NCBI GenBank assembly: GCA_905479945.1
Contig: CAJQOP010000065.1
Coordinates: 26,784-90,783 of the forward strand
DNA length: 64,000 nucleotides
Source: an uncultured Glaciecola sp.
GTDB lineage: Bacteria; Pseudomonadota; Gammaproteobacteria; Enterobacterales; Alteromonadaceae
Direction of reading: 5' to 3'
Under the pieces are notes generated by a model that worked only from the letters and a program-made list of their open reading frames with translations, was not told the DNA's origin and ran no database searches. Within the stretch, counting starts at the first letter, position 1. Each line of letters opens with the position of its first letter. Below, one piece after another: positions 1 to 8,800 of the stretch. A program made the position numbers and the translations under genes.

Positions 1-2573
1 GCTTCAGATTGGAGCGTCGACATTAATCTGTGCCATCCATAATCGAAATTTTGTTGCACTTGCGTACCACTAATTTTTTCAAATCCGTCTTTAACAGCCT
101 CAGGCAAACTAAAAGCGTGCAAACTAAAAGCGTGCAAACTAAAAGGATGCAATGACTGCTGAGCAACGCCAGCAAACTGATATTGTTTTTTTAGGTGCGC
201 AAGCAGTTCAGCTAGCACCAAGCTAGGTTCTCTGTCCTTATTATCTTTGATCCCCTTACCCTGATAACTCAGATACAAGTTTTGACGAGCCGATAGAATG
301 GCTTCCAAGAATAGGTACCTGTCATCACCTCGACGAGATCTGTCTCCAAGTTCTCGGCCTAAATGCTTGACTAGATCCATATCGACAGCATTTGACTGCC
401 TCGGAAACTCGCCATCATTGAGGCCTAACACAGCAATAATTTTGAATGGAATACTGCGCATGGGCATCATCGAGCAAAAAGTAACTTGTCCTGTCATAAA
501 CTGATTTTGGCTGTCTGGTGATGCAAAAGCATGCTGCAGCGCTTGCCTAATAGTTTGATAACTCCATTTTGATTGATCAAGGCTGAATTCAGCAAAGTTT
601 GAATTAACAGTGTTTGAATTAACAGTGTTTGAAGCACTATTTGTATCAGTGTTTTGCTTTTCATTCACAGCAAATGACATTTGATAATGTTCGAAAAACT
701 GGCCCAAGGTTTTTGTAATAATATGTGATGAATATTCTTCGTCGGAGTCGGGCTCAAATAAACTATCACGCATGCTTAATAAGTATGACTTCCACTCCAC
801 CATGCTTCGTTCTTGTTGCAATGAATCACCATAATTTGCAAGATTTTCAAGCAACTGCATCAACTTACCAAAGGTTACCGCAAGTTGGCCTTCAACTTCG
901 TTTAGGGCGAGCATTTCATCGTTAATTAAAAGGTTGTTGTCTGCATGACAAAACCCTTCCATAAGTCGCTGAATGCCCCACTTCCACGTAAACATTTCTG
1001 TGCCATTATCAGTACCTAACACCTTAGATTTATGCGCGGCGTCAAGCCCCCAATAAATATTCGCTTTTTGGATCCAATGTGCAAACAAATCAAGCTCAGA
1101 TGATTGAATATCAAACTTACTCATTACCGCAGGAATATGCAGGAGACCTAAAAATTCATTAACATTAAAGCGACTGTCTGGAAGCGACAATAATTGCATA
1201 AATGCAGCAACTAATGGCTCAGCTTCTAAAGGACTTCGGTCTGCAATAGTGCAAGGTATTCGTTGTTTATTCTGACTATTTAATTCAGTAATACTTTTAC
1301 CAAACACGGCTTCTATGTAAGGTGAATAATTTTCAATTGCCGGACACATAACCAAGACATCTTTTGGACTTAGCTCTGGATCCTGGCTAAATTGCTGCAA
1401 CAAATAATCATGTAGTATTTGAACTTCGCGCAGTGAACTATGGCAAGAGCGAACAAGCAATGAAGTATCATGCGCAATGTCTGCCTGATTTGCTTGTTGT
1501 GATTCATCATTTAATGGCTCTTTCGTTTGACCGTCTGCTTGATTTTGTTTTTGCAGCTTATTATCACCCTCCAATATATCCGTTTGTAATTGATGCAGTA
1601 AACTCAAACTCACTGTTTGATTTTGATACTCTGCTTCAAAGGCACTAATTTCGTAATGCGATTCTTGAGATAGTAAATTGAATAAGTCTTTACCCTGTTG
1701 ACCAAAGTTTCGAAGTAAGGGGTTAATTGATTGCTGTTCAACCCAAGCATCAATCTTGCCCTGTTTTAGTTGCTTGGCTAAAACGCTATCAGACACAGCG
1801 TCGCCCCAATAATCTATACAAGGGTTTAGATGAAAGAAATGGATTTGTGAGTATTTTGCTATTTGATTAAAAAACGCTAAGGTTTGTGGAGCCATAGTGT
1901 TAATTGCAAAAAAGTACACTTCTTTGGGCAGAACATGGTGCTTTTGTTCTAATTCTTCGAGCGCTAATAATTGCAACCTTACTGGATGATAAGGCTCTTC
2001 CTTGGTTAAAGCTTGCCAAATCCAACGTTGCCAAACTTCATGCGTTAGCGCTACTTTTACCGCACTTTCACTAGCATCACTGCTTGTAAGAATTGATTCC
2101 CCATTTTCCCAAGCCAACAGCCACTTTGGTCGAAACATTAAATACTGCTCTAACGTATCTGCAATTAAGCGACTCAGGTTAACTCGCTTAAATTCAGCAA
2201 CAGCACTATTTTCCTGCTGCCAATAGGCCACAATGTTGGCTTCAAAATCCTGTTGCAAAAACTCTTTTGAAATCAGCAATCGTTCAATTCGCCAAAGCAT
2301 AACTTCACGTTTGTACGTTGATTGCATGGGAACTTTATCGTGGCCTAATATATCCCTGCATAGCTGCCAAACATAGCGAGTAGGCATGGGATAATTAATA
2401 TTCATGGCTATGCCAGCATGTTGCGCAACTTGTAAATTCAGCCAATGTTGCATTCCCGTACTTTCGACCAATACTGTTTTTGGATGCAAAACTGACTGAT
2501 TACTCGTGCGCATAACCGCATTCAGCAAGTAGCTGAGATGCTCTAATTTATTGGAAGGATAAAGTGTCAACAA
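1..2573 (-). CDS. recC: Exodeoxyribonuclease V (RecBCD) subunit RecC, 3' end outside window
   Basis: RecC is the Chi-recognising subunit of the cytoplasmic RecBCD helicase-nuclease that processes double-strand breaks. The minus-strand frame is open from about 2573 to the window edge. The N-terminal part reads LYPSNKLEHLSYLL, then VLVESTGMQHWLNL and INYPMPTRYVW, all typical of RecC. Further on come MMPMRSIPFKIIAVLGLNDG and GDRSRRGDDRYLFLEAI, hallmarks of the family. About 857 codons are visible of roughly 1,100 usual, so the C-terminus, and probably recB and recD, lie to the left. An in-frame TAA stop just upstream leaves only two adjacent TTG codons (2573 and 2570) as starts, and there is no clear ribosome site. 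Two in-frame 15-bp tandem duplications (106-150, 598-627) repeat five residues each. Confidence 0.93.
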   Translation of the reverse strand, partial: MLTLYPSNKLEHLSYLLNAVMRTSNQSVLHPKTVLVESTGMQHWLNLQVAQHAGIAMNINYPMPTRYVWQLCRDILGHDKVPMQSTYKREVMLWRIERLLISKEFLQQDFEANIVAYWQQENSAVAEFKRVNLSRLIADTLEQYLMFRPKWLLAWENGESILTSSDASESAVKVALTHEVWQRWIWQALTKEEPYHPVRLQLLALEELEQKHHVLPKEVYFFAINTMAPQTLAFFNQIAKYSQIHFFHLNPCIDYWGDAVSDSVLAKQLKQGKIDAWVEQQSINPLLRNFGQQGKDLFNLLSQESHYEISAFEAEYQNQTVSLSLLHQLQTDILEGDNKLQKQNQADGQTKEPLNDESQQANQADIAHDTSLLVRSCHSSLREVQILHDYLLQQFSQDPELSPKDVLVMCPAIENYSPYIEAVFGKSITELNSQNKQRIPCTIADRSPLEAEPLVAAFMQLLSLPDSRFNVNEFLGLLHIPAVMSKFDIQSSELDLFAHWIQKANIYWGLDAAHKSKVLGTDNGTEMFTWKWGIQRLMEGFCHADNNLLINDEMLALNEVEGQLAVTFGKLMQLLENLANYGDSLQQERSMVEWKSYLLSMRDSLFEPDSDEEYSSHIITKTLGQFFEHYQMSFAVNEKQNTDTNSASNTVNSNTVNSNFAEFSLDQSKWSYQTIRQALQHAFASPDSQNQFMTGQVTFCSMMPMRSIPFKIIAVLGLNDGEFPRQSNAVDMDLVKHLGRELGDRSRRGDDRYLFLEAILSARQNLYLSYQGKGIKDNKDREPSLVLAELLAHLKKQYQFAGVAQQSLHPFSLHAFSLHAFSLPEAVKDGFEKISGTQVQQNFDYGWHRLMSTLQSE
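106..150 (-). repeat. 15-bp tandem repeat x3 inside recC
   Basis: Three copies of a 15-bp unit (AAACTAAAAGCGTGC on the plus strand) lie at 106-120, 121-135 and 136-150, the third with two changes. Because 15 is a multiple of three, recC stays in frame and gains repeated FSLHA-like pentads. Confidence 0.95.
598..627 (-). repeat. 15-bp tandem repeat x2 inside recC
   Basis: Two perfect copies of TTTGAATTAACAGTG lie at 598-612 and 613-627, followed by a partial third. In RecC they encode a repeated SNTVN stretch in what is probably a surface loop. Confidence 0.95.
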
Positions 2574-3214
2574 GGTGGTATGTGCTAATTATTTTCAATC
2601 TCGAATACGTATACTATGCCATGAATATGGATCGCATAGTACTCTGAATTGCTTGAAAATTTAGGTTTCACTCAGCAGTGAAAGCTTACGCCAAGAGAAC
2701 CAAAAAAAACCAATAAATACAGCACTTTAGAATGAAAAGTGCGATTGAAAAAATTGAGACCAGACTTTATAGGAAAAAACTCAGCAAGCAAAGTAAAAAT
2801 GCTTGCTGAGGAAGATAGCTCCGCTGCATTGCACTACCTAAGTGATGCAATATATGCAAAGCGAACACACAACAATATGTATAATGCAAAATTACTGCCA
2901 CTAAATTTTTCACATAGTAATCAATAGAGTACATGGAATTAACATTTTACAGTGGCGCACTTTGATGCTTTTTAGTGCATTAAAACATATAACTGCACTT
3001 TCACAGTGCTTTACTCTGTGATTGAGCGTTGGTCTTAAGCAGTGCATTGCACAAATGAACACCTTAGCAAATTAGATGTTTGGTGAACACTAAACACAAT
3101 ATTTATACAGAATCGATTCTAAATCTATTATTAATAGAGTATAAAACTGCGGCTTAAACCGCTACAATATTTGCATTACGACACGTGAACAATAATTCAA
3201 ACAAAGGAAAATCG
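2574..3214. other. Gene-free interval between recC and dut
   Basis: This 641-bp interval is between divergently read genes. It holds a hairpin TTTCACT/AGTGAAA (2666-2683) and a second GCACTTT/AAAGTGC (2722-2742). It also has many further AGTGC or GCACT elements up to about 3050. A plausible dut promoter, with TATAAA near 3140, lies at the right end. A 62-codon plus-strand frame (2739-2927) has no ribosome site and resembles nothing I know. Confidence 0.5.
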
Positions 3215-3868
3215 ATGTTAACAAGCACTCAACTTGGGACCATGCTAAATCTTCAGGATGGTATGAACAAAAAAGTAAACCCCAAATGGTTAACTGCCGG
3301 ATATAGCTACTTGCGTGCTGCTATGATTGAATCGGTTGAAGCAATTGAGCATCATGGTTGGAAATGGTGGAAAGCACAAAAGCTCGATCTTCCACAAGTA
3401 CAAATGGAGTTAGTCGATATTTGGCATTTCGCGCTGTCTCATTTAATCATTCAGCATAATGGCGATATGAATAAAGCAGCTATAGCCATAGAGAAAGCCT
3501 TGCTCGAATCCCACAATGACCTTGTATTTGATGGTAATTCAATTAACTTTAGCCAAGCTAGTTTGGTTGAAAACTTAGAATTAATGGCTGGCTTATGTGT
3601 TGCAAAACGATTTGATGTGCCTTTATTTATTAAAATTGTAGAACAAGCCGAAATGGATTCTAATGCGCTTTTCTCTCAATATGTAGGTAAGAATATTCTG
3701 AACTTCTTTAGACAAGATCATGGGTATAAAGAAGGCACTTACACAAAGGTATGGAATGGTCTTGAAGATAATGAACACTTAGTAGAAATACTAGCTGAAA
3801 CGGACAACCAACTAAGTAACTATTCTGATCTTATTTATCAGAGTTTAGAGAGTCGTTACCCAGCTTAA
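3215..3868 (+). CDS. dUTP diphosphatase, dimeric (all-alpha) type
   Basis: The enzyme hydrolyses dUTP to dUMP and pyrophosphate in the cytoplasm, keeping uracil out of DNA and supplying dTMP synthesis. The 217-aa protein has the all-alpha NTP pyrophosphatase metal-site pattern. An IESVEAIEHHGWKWWK helix (acidic residues near E39 and E42) is followed by QMELVDIWHF (E65, D68), as in dimeric dUTPases of the MazG superfamily. It is unrelated to the trimeric Dut fold. I chose ATG 3215 because AAAGGA lies 7-8 nt upstream; an in-frame GTG at 3185 has no such site. It is monocistronic and ends 45 bp before a bidirectional terminator shared with the convergent acyl-CoA synthetase gene. Confidence 0.85.
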   Translation: MLTSTQLGTMLNLQDGMNKKVNPKWLTAGYSYLRAAMIESVEAIEHHGWKWWKAQKLDLPQVQMELVDIWHFALSHLIIQHNGDMNKAAIAIEKALLESHNDLVFDGNSINFSQASLVENLELMAGLCVAKRFDVPLFIKIVEQAEMDSNALFSQYVGKNILNFFRQDHGYKEGTYTKVWNGLEDNEHLVEILAETDNQLSNYSDLIYQSLESRYPA

Positions 3869-3912
3869 GAGCATTGTTTTCTTTTCACTTTATTTAGATT
3901 TATATTTTGGAT

Positions 3913-3941
3913 AAAAAAAAGCAGCTTTCGCTGCTTTTTTT
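3913..3941. terminator. Bidirectional rho-independent terminator
   Basis: AAAAAAAAGCAGC, a TTTC loop, then GCTGCTTTTTTT forms a short GC stem flanked by A and T runs. It can therefore terminate both the dUTPase transcript (plus) and the acyl-CoA synthetase transcript (minus), which converge here. Confidence 0.85.
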
Positions 3942-3962
3942 ATTCATTTATTTGTCAGAAGT

Positions 3963-5636
3963 TTAACTATTCCAGACAATTATCTCTTTGTGGCCAGCTT
4001 GGATAACTTGTTTGAACTTATCTTCTATTACATGACGTTTTACTTTCAATGTCGGCGTTAATAAATCATTTTCTATTGACCATTCTTCCATGAATACTAC
4101 AATTCTATCGAGTCGTTGGTGACTTTCGAGACTGTTGTTGACACTTTTCAATGTAGAACCCAAGCTTTCCTCTATACTCTCTCTATTGTGATTTCGAGCT
4201 TCTAGTGACAAAACCAGTAAAGCGATGGGTTGAGGTAGATTAGTTCCTGTAACACAAACCTGCTCAACTATTGAGTTTTCCATTAACTTAGCTTCAATAG
4301 GTGCTGGGGAGACATATTTACCTTTATCAGTTTTGAAAATATCTTTTAATCGACCAGTAATTTTCACGTAACCATCTGCATCGATAATACCTTTATCGCC
4401 CGTTCTTAAATAGCCATCATTAGTAAATACACCTGCGGTCTTCTCAGGTTCATTATAATAACCAACCATATTACAAGGGGAACTTACCTGGATTTCACCA
4501 TCTTCAGCAATTCGAATATCAACACCGTCATATGCTTTGCCGATACATCCAATTTTATCGTTTCTAAAGGGAACGCTACCAGTTCCATAGGCTGAGTTTT
4601 CTGACATCCCCCACCCTTCAGATATCTGGATACCAATAGTGTCGAACCATTCAATCACAGACGGAGCAAGAGGCGCTGAGCCTGAAGCCCACAACCTTGC
4701 TGAGCCCAAACCCAATTGATTACGAACTTTCTTAGCAACCTTTTTTCCTATAATAGGAAGGCCTAATAAAAAGCTCAATTTCTTTTGTGGAATTTTAGCT
4801 AACACACCCAACTGGAACTTAGTCCAAAGCCTTGGTACCGATATAAATAAGGTTGGTTGGCACGCGTTTACATCTCTTGTAAATGTTTCAAGTGATTCAA
4901 CGAAAAGAATCTGCATAGCTGAGTAGTAACTCGCAAGTTCAACCAATACTCTTTCCGTTATGTGAGCTAGGGGTAAATAACTGAGAACGCGATCTTGTTC
5001 ACTGACCGACATTGCAATCAGAGAGTTTTGCGCCGCCCAGCAAATAGTGTAATAGGTGTGAACAACCCCTTTCGGCTGACCAGTGCTCCCGGAAGTATAG
5101 ACAATCGTCATTATCTCATTCATGTCTGGAATCGGGCTATCTGCTAAAGGCTCAATATCAGTAAATGATTCCCATGTTGTTTCTACCTCGATCCCAGGGT
5201 ATGGAAATCCGACCTTAGTAACACTCTCAGGCACAGCATCCTCTTGCGCCTGCATGTTATCTAACTTACCAATGAATATAAATGGGCAATTTGCATGCTC
5301 AAGAACATAGGTAATAGTCTCTTTTCCTGCTGTAGAAAAAATTGGCACTGATATATGACCGGCCATCATTATGCCGAGGTCAACAATCATCCAATGTGCA
5401 CAGTTTTTCGACAAAATAGCAATACGACTACCTTTAGGATAGTTTTTTGCCAATAAAGCGGCAGCTACTTTTCTAGCCTCTCTAGCTGTCTCTTTCCAAG
5501 TATAAGTGAGAGTTGACTCACCAATAGGTTGAGTCATGTAACGATTGTCAGCCTTCTCAATCTCCCATTTATAGAGCATTGATAAGGGTGAAGCGATACT
5601 TTCTAAAGGTATTAAATTGGCATCATCAGAGGGCAT
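3963..5636 (-). CDS. AMP-forming long-chain acyl-CoA synthetase (FadD-like)
   Basis: It activates a fatty acid to acyl-adenylate and then acyl-CoA, in the cytoplasm or at the inner membrane. The 557-aa protein has the ANL-superfamily signatures in order: phosphate loop YTSGSTGQPKG near residue 180, the GWGMSE motif near 340, YLRTGDKG, and the hinge GRLKDIFKTDKGKYVSP. The length and the GKYVSP motif match long-chain acyl-CoA synthetases of the FAA1/AAE15 type rather than E. coli FadD proper. The start at ATG 5636 has AGGA about 7 nt upstream. The gene stands alone, with 179 bp to the next gene upstream. The exact chain-length preference cannot be read from the sequence. Confidence 0.85.
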   Translation of the reverse strand: MPSDDANLIPLESIASPLSMLYKWEIEKADNRYMTQPIGESTLTYTWKETAREARKVAAALLAKNYPKGSRIAILSKNCAHWMIVDLGIMMAGHISVPIFSTAGKETITYVLEHANCPFIFIGKLDNMQAQEDAVPESVTKVGFPYPGIEVETTWESFTDIEPLADSPIPDMNEIMTIVYTSGSTGQPKGVVHTYYTICWAAQNSLIAMSVSEQDRVLSYLPLAHITERVLVELASYYSAMQILFVESLETFTRDVNACQPTLFISVPRLWTKFQLGVLAKIPQKKLSFLLGLPIIGKKVAKKVRNQLGLGSARLWASGSAPLAPSVIEWFDTIGIQISEGWGMSENSAYGTGSVPFRNDKIGCIGKAYDGVDIRIAEDGEIQVSSPCNMVGYYNEPEKTAGVFTNDGYLRTGDKGIIDADGYVKITGRLKDIFKTDKGKYVSPAPIEAKLMENSIVEQVCVTGTNLPQPIALLVLSLEARNHNRESIEESLGSTLKSVNNSLESHQRLDRIVVFMEEWSIENDLLTPTLKVKRHVIEDKFKQVIQAGHKEIIVWNS

Positions 5637-5815
5637 AAAGGATCCTGTTATTTACAAGTTATTCACATAGCTACAATAATGCGCGAATGCCAAGAATATA
5701 CAACCCATTTTTACATTTGTTATTGTCAGGTTTTTACGAAGTGTTACTTCATTACAAACATTATTGCCGATGCATCTGAACTTCTAATGCAACTATATCA
5801 ATACTTCATTGCCGA

Positions 5816-8800
5816 TTAGCCAATTTCATTTTGAATAGCAAACTTAGATGACCAGTCTTTTTGCAACAAGTCATAACATTGTTCGTTTGGTAGTGGTTTG
5901 GAAAAGAAGAAGCCTTGTAAGAAGCGGCAATTTGTTTTATCGAAATAGGCAACTTGAGTTTTAGTTTCAATTCCTTCAGCCACTGTATCCATCTTTAGCA
6001 TATTTGTCATAATCAGCGTTGATTCAATAATTGATTCCGTGCCTTTATCAATACCAATGTCGTCTACAAACGATTTATCAATTTTCAAAACATCTATTGG
6101 GAAGTCTTTTAAGTAACGCAAACTCGAATACCCAGTGCCAAAGTCATCAAGTGATATCTTGAATCCAAGCTCCCTCATTTCATGCATATAATCGACAGTC
6201 TTGTCGTGATTATCGACAAGCAAACCTTCCGTAATTTCAAAACGAAGACACGAAGTAGGCAAAGAATGTTTATTTAGCAACTCCAGAATTTTTTCAAAAT
6301 CAGGCCTTTTGGAGAACTGTTTGGCTGACAGGTTAATTGCCATATAACCTCGAAATCCCTTCTTGTACCAACTTGCTACATCACTTAGCCCCCTGTCAAT
6401 AGCTTGCATCGTCATATCTATTATCAAGCCCATTTGTTCAGCAATAGGGATAAAAACCGCTGGAGAAACATACTCGTTCTCACTTTCCCAACGCATGAGC
6501 ATTTCAAAGCCCACTGTTTGTTGCGTTTCAGAATTAATTATAGCTTGGTAATAGTTTTGAAACTCGTTCCTAGAGACTGCAATTTTCAATTTATTCTGCA
6601 AAAGCATATCTTGCTGAACTTTGTCGTTCATTGATGAAGTAAAGTGTCGGTAAGCATTCTTTCCAGACTCTTTAGCACTATACATCGCTACATCTGAATT
6701 TATAAGTAAACTTTCTGCATCAACGGCATCATCAGGATACATAGCTATCCCAGCGCTCCCTGATACGCTAACAGAATGGCTATCTAAATATATAGGTTCC
6801 TCTATTGTATGAAGCAATTCCGTAACTACCTTGTTAATACTAGGCAGGCCATCTACTTCTTCAAGAACAACAACGAATTCATCCCCCCCCAAACGGGAAA
6901 CAATGTCATTACCTCTTAATTTTCCTTTTATTCTATTTGCAATCTCAACAATGACTTTGTCACCTGCTTGATGGCCAAAAGTATCATTGATTGGTTTAAA
7001 TCTATCCAGATCAATAAAAATAACGCAAAGCTTAGTGCTATGCCTTTTTGCATATAGAATAGATTGCTTTAATTTTTCAATCAACAACGAACGATTTACT
7101 AGGCCTGTTAATTCATCATAGTTGGCTAGCCTTAAAAGGCTCTCTTGCGCAAGTACCTGTTCTGTTATGTCAGTCATTATAACTAAATAATATTCAATTA
7201 AGCGCTCATCACTTTCATTGGCGATAGCGTTTACAGTCGTTTTTGTTGTAACCCGTTTCTCGTTAAGTATGAATTCAACTTCGGTTTCCCAATGCTCACT
7301 TGGTTTTAAGGTCGCTATTTTGGAAATAAACTTGCGTTTCATGCCCTCCTGCCTATCAATGATGTACATTAACTGTACCGAAAAATCAGTGTCTTCATCG
7401 ATAGTAAAAGCTTTGTAAAAACTCGGATTCGCACCCAATGGTTGTCTATCTCTGTCAAATACGAGCACCCAATCACGAGTATGTTTGAATGCATCACCAA
7501 AAAGCTTAAGCCTCTCTTTCGAAGCAACACTCTCAGTCACATTTGTATAGGTACCGGTGACTGTAATTATTTCGTTGTCACCACTCGATATGCTGCCAGC
7601 GTCTCTAAACCATAGATACCCACCGCTCACACTTCTTACTCTATATGTATTGTCAAACTGTTCTTCCTCACCACGTATAAACTGTCTCCATGCAGACAGA
7701 TACTGCAACCTATCAACCTCATGAACAAGTGACAAATGCTTCTCAAAATCTATATTCAAATAATCTGCTGAGTACCCCAAGTCATTATGCAGCCTTGGCG
7801 TTGTAATGACATTTGTTTCAGAGGACCATTCCCATATATCTGAGTTGCTCGCTTTTAAAGCGCTAGTTAATCTTTTGTTGTATAGCGTAACTTGATCATT
7901 GGCTAACGCTAAAACCGCTTGAGCTCGATTTCGTCTTAAAATAAACCAAACTAAGCTACAAATAAGCAACAATACGTAAATACTAACGGCTAATGGTGAG
8001 AGTAAAGGCGAGTATTTTACATTAATATATAGTTTTGCTGCAGCTGGTGTTTTAGGGCCCGCTACCGCACTATAGATCTCTAGAACATGTTTTCCGGGAC
8101 GTAAGATGGAAAATTCAACTTTATTCGACACTGCCCCAGGGAAATTAATGACCTTGGTATTGCTCACCAATCGATAACGATAGCGCTGAGTTCCAGAAGC
8201 AGCATAATCTAAAGAAGAAAAATGAACCGTTAGGCCAATATCATCATGTTCAAGCTCTAACGCGCTGTTATTTAAATTTTTATAGGGCATAGTAATTTGT
8301 CTCGAGGACAGCTCTATTTGAGTAATAACAGGTTCAGCAGTGATATTAGTTTGCGAGGTAGACACTTGACTCGGCTCAAAAATAGTTATCCCATTGACGG
8401 AGCCATACGCCAGTCGCCCATCTGATAGGCTTGCAAAAGCACTTTGATTAAATTCAGTTGAAGAAACACCTTGCATATATTGATACGTTGAAAGGCTTTG
8501 ATAGTTCGGTGAAAACTCATGGATACCAGAGTGCGATGAGAACCACAAATGGTCTTTTGTATCTAAGGCTAAGCCATAGATCAAATTTGAAGAAAGATAA
8601 TTATCAGTACTATACTTGTTGATGTTTAGAAAACTATTTCCATCGAGTTGATAAAGCGCCTTGCCGGCATAAGATAACCAAAAGTTATTTTTATCATCTC
8701 TTAACCAGCTAGTAGGTAACATAGATGATGAGACTCCATCACTTTCAATGCTATGTAATTGCTCAATTTTTCTGTTTGTCGTGTTGAAACCAATCAATTG

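Noticed and set aside
2739..2927. 62-codon plus-strand frame in the recC-dut gap
   Set aside because: It starts at GTG without a ribosome site, has no recognisable motif, and lies among repeated GCACT elements.
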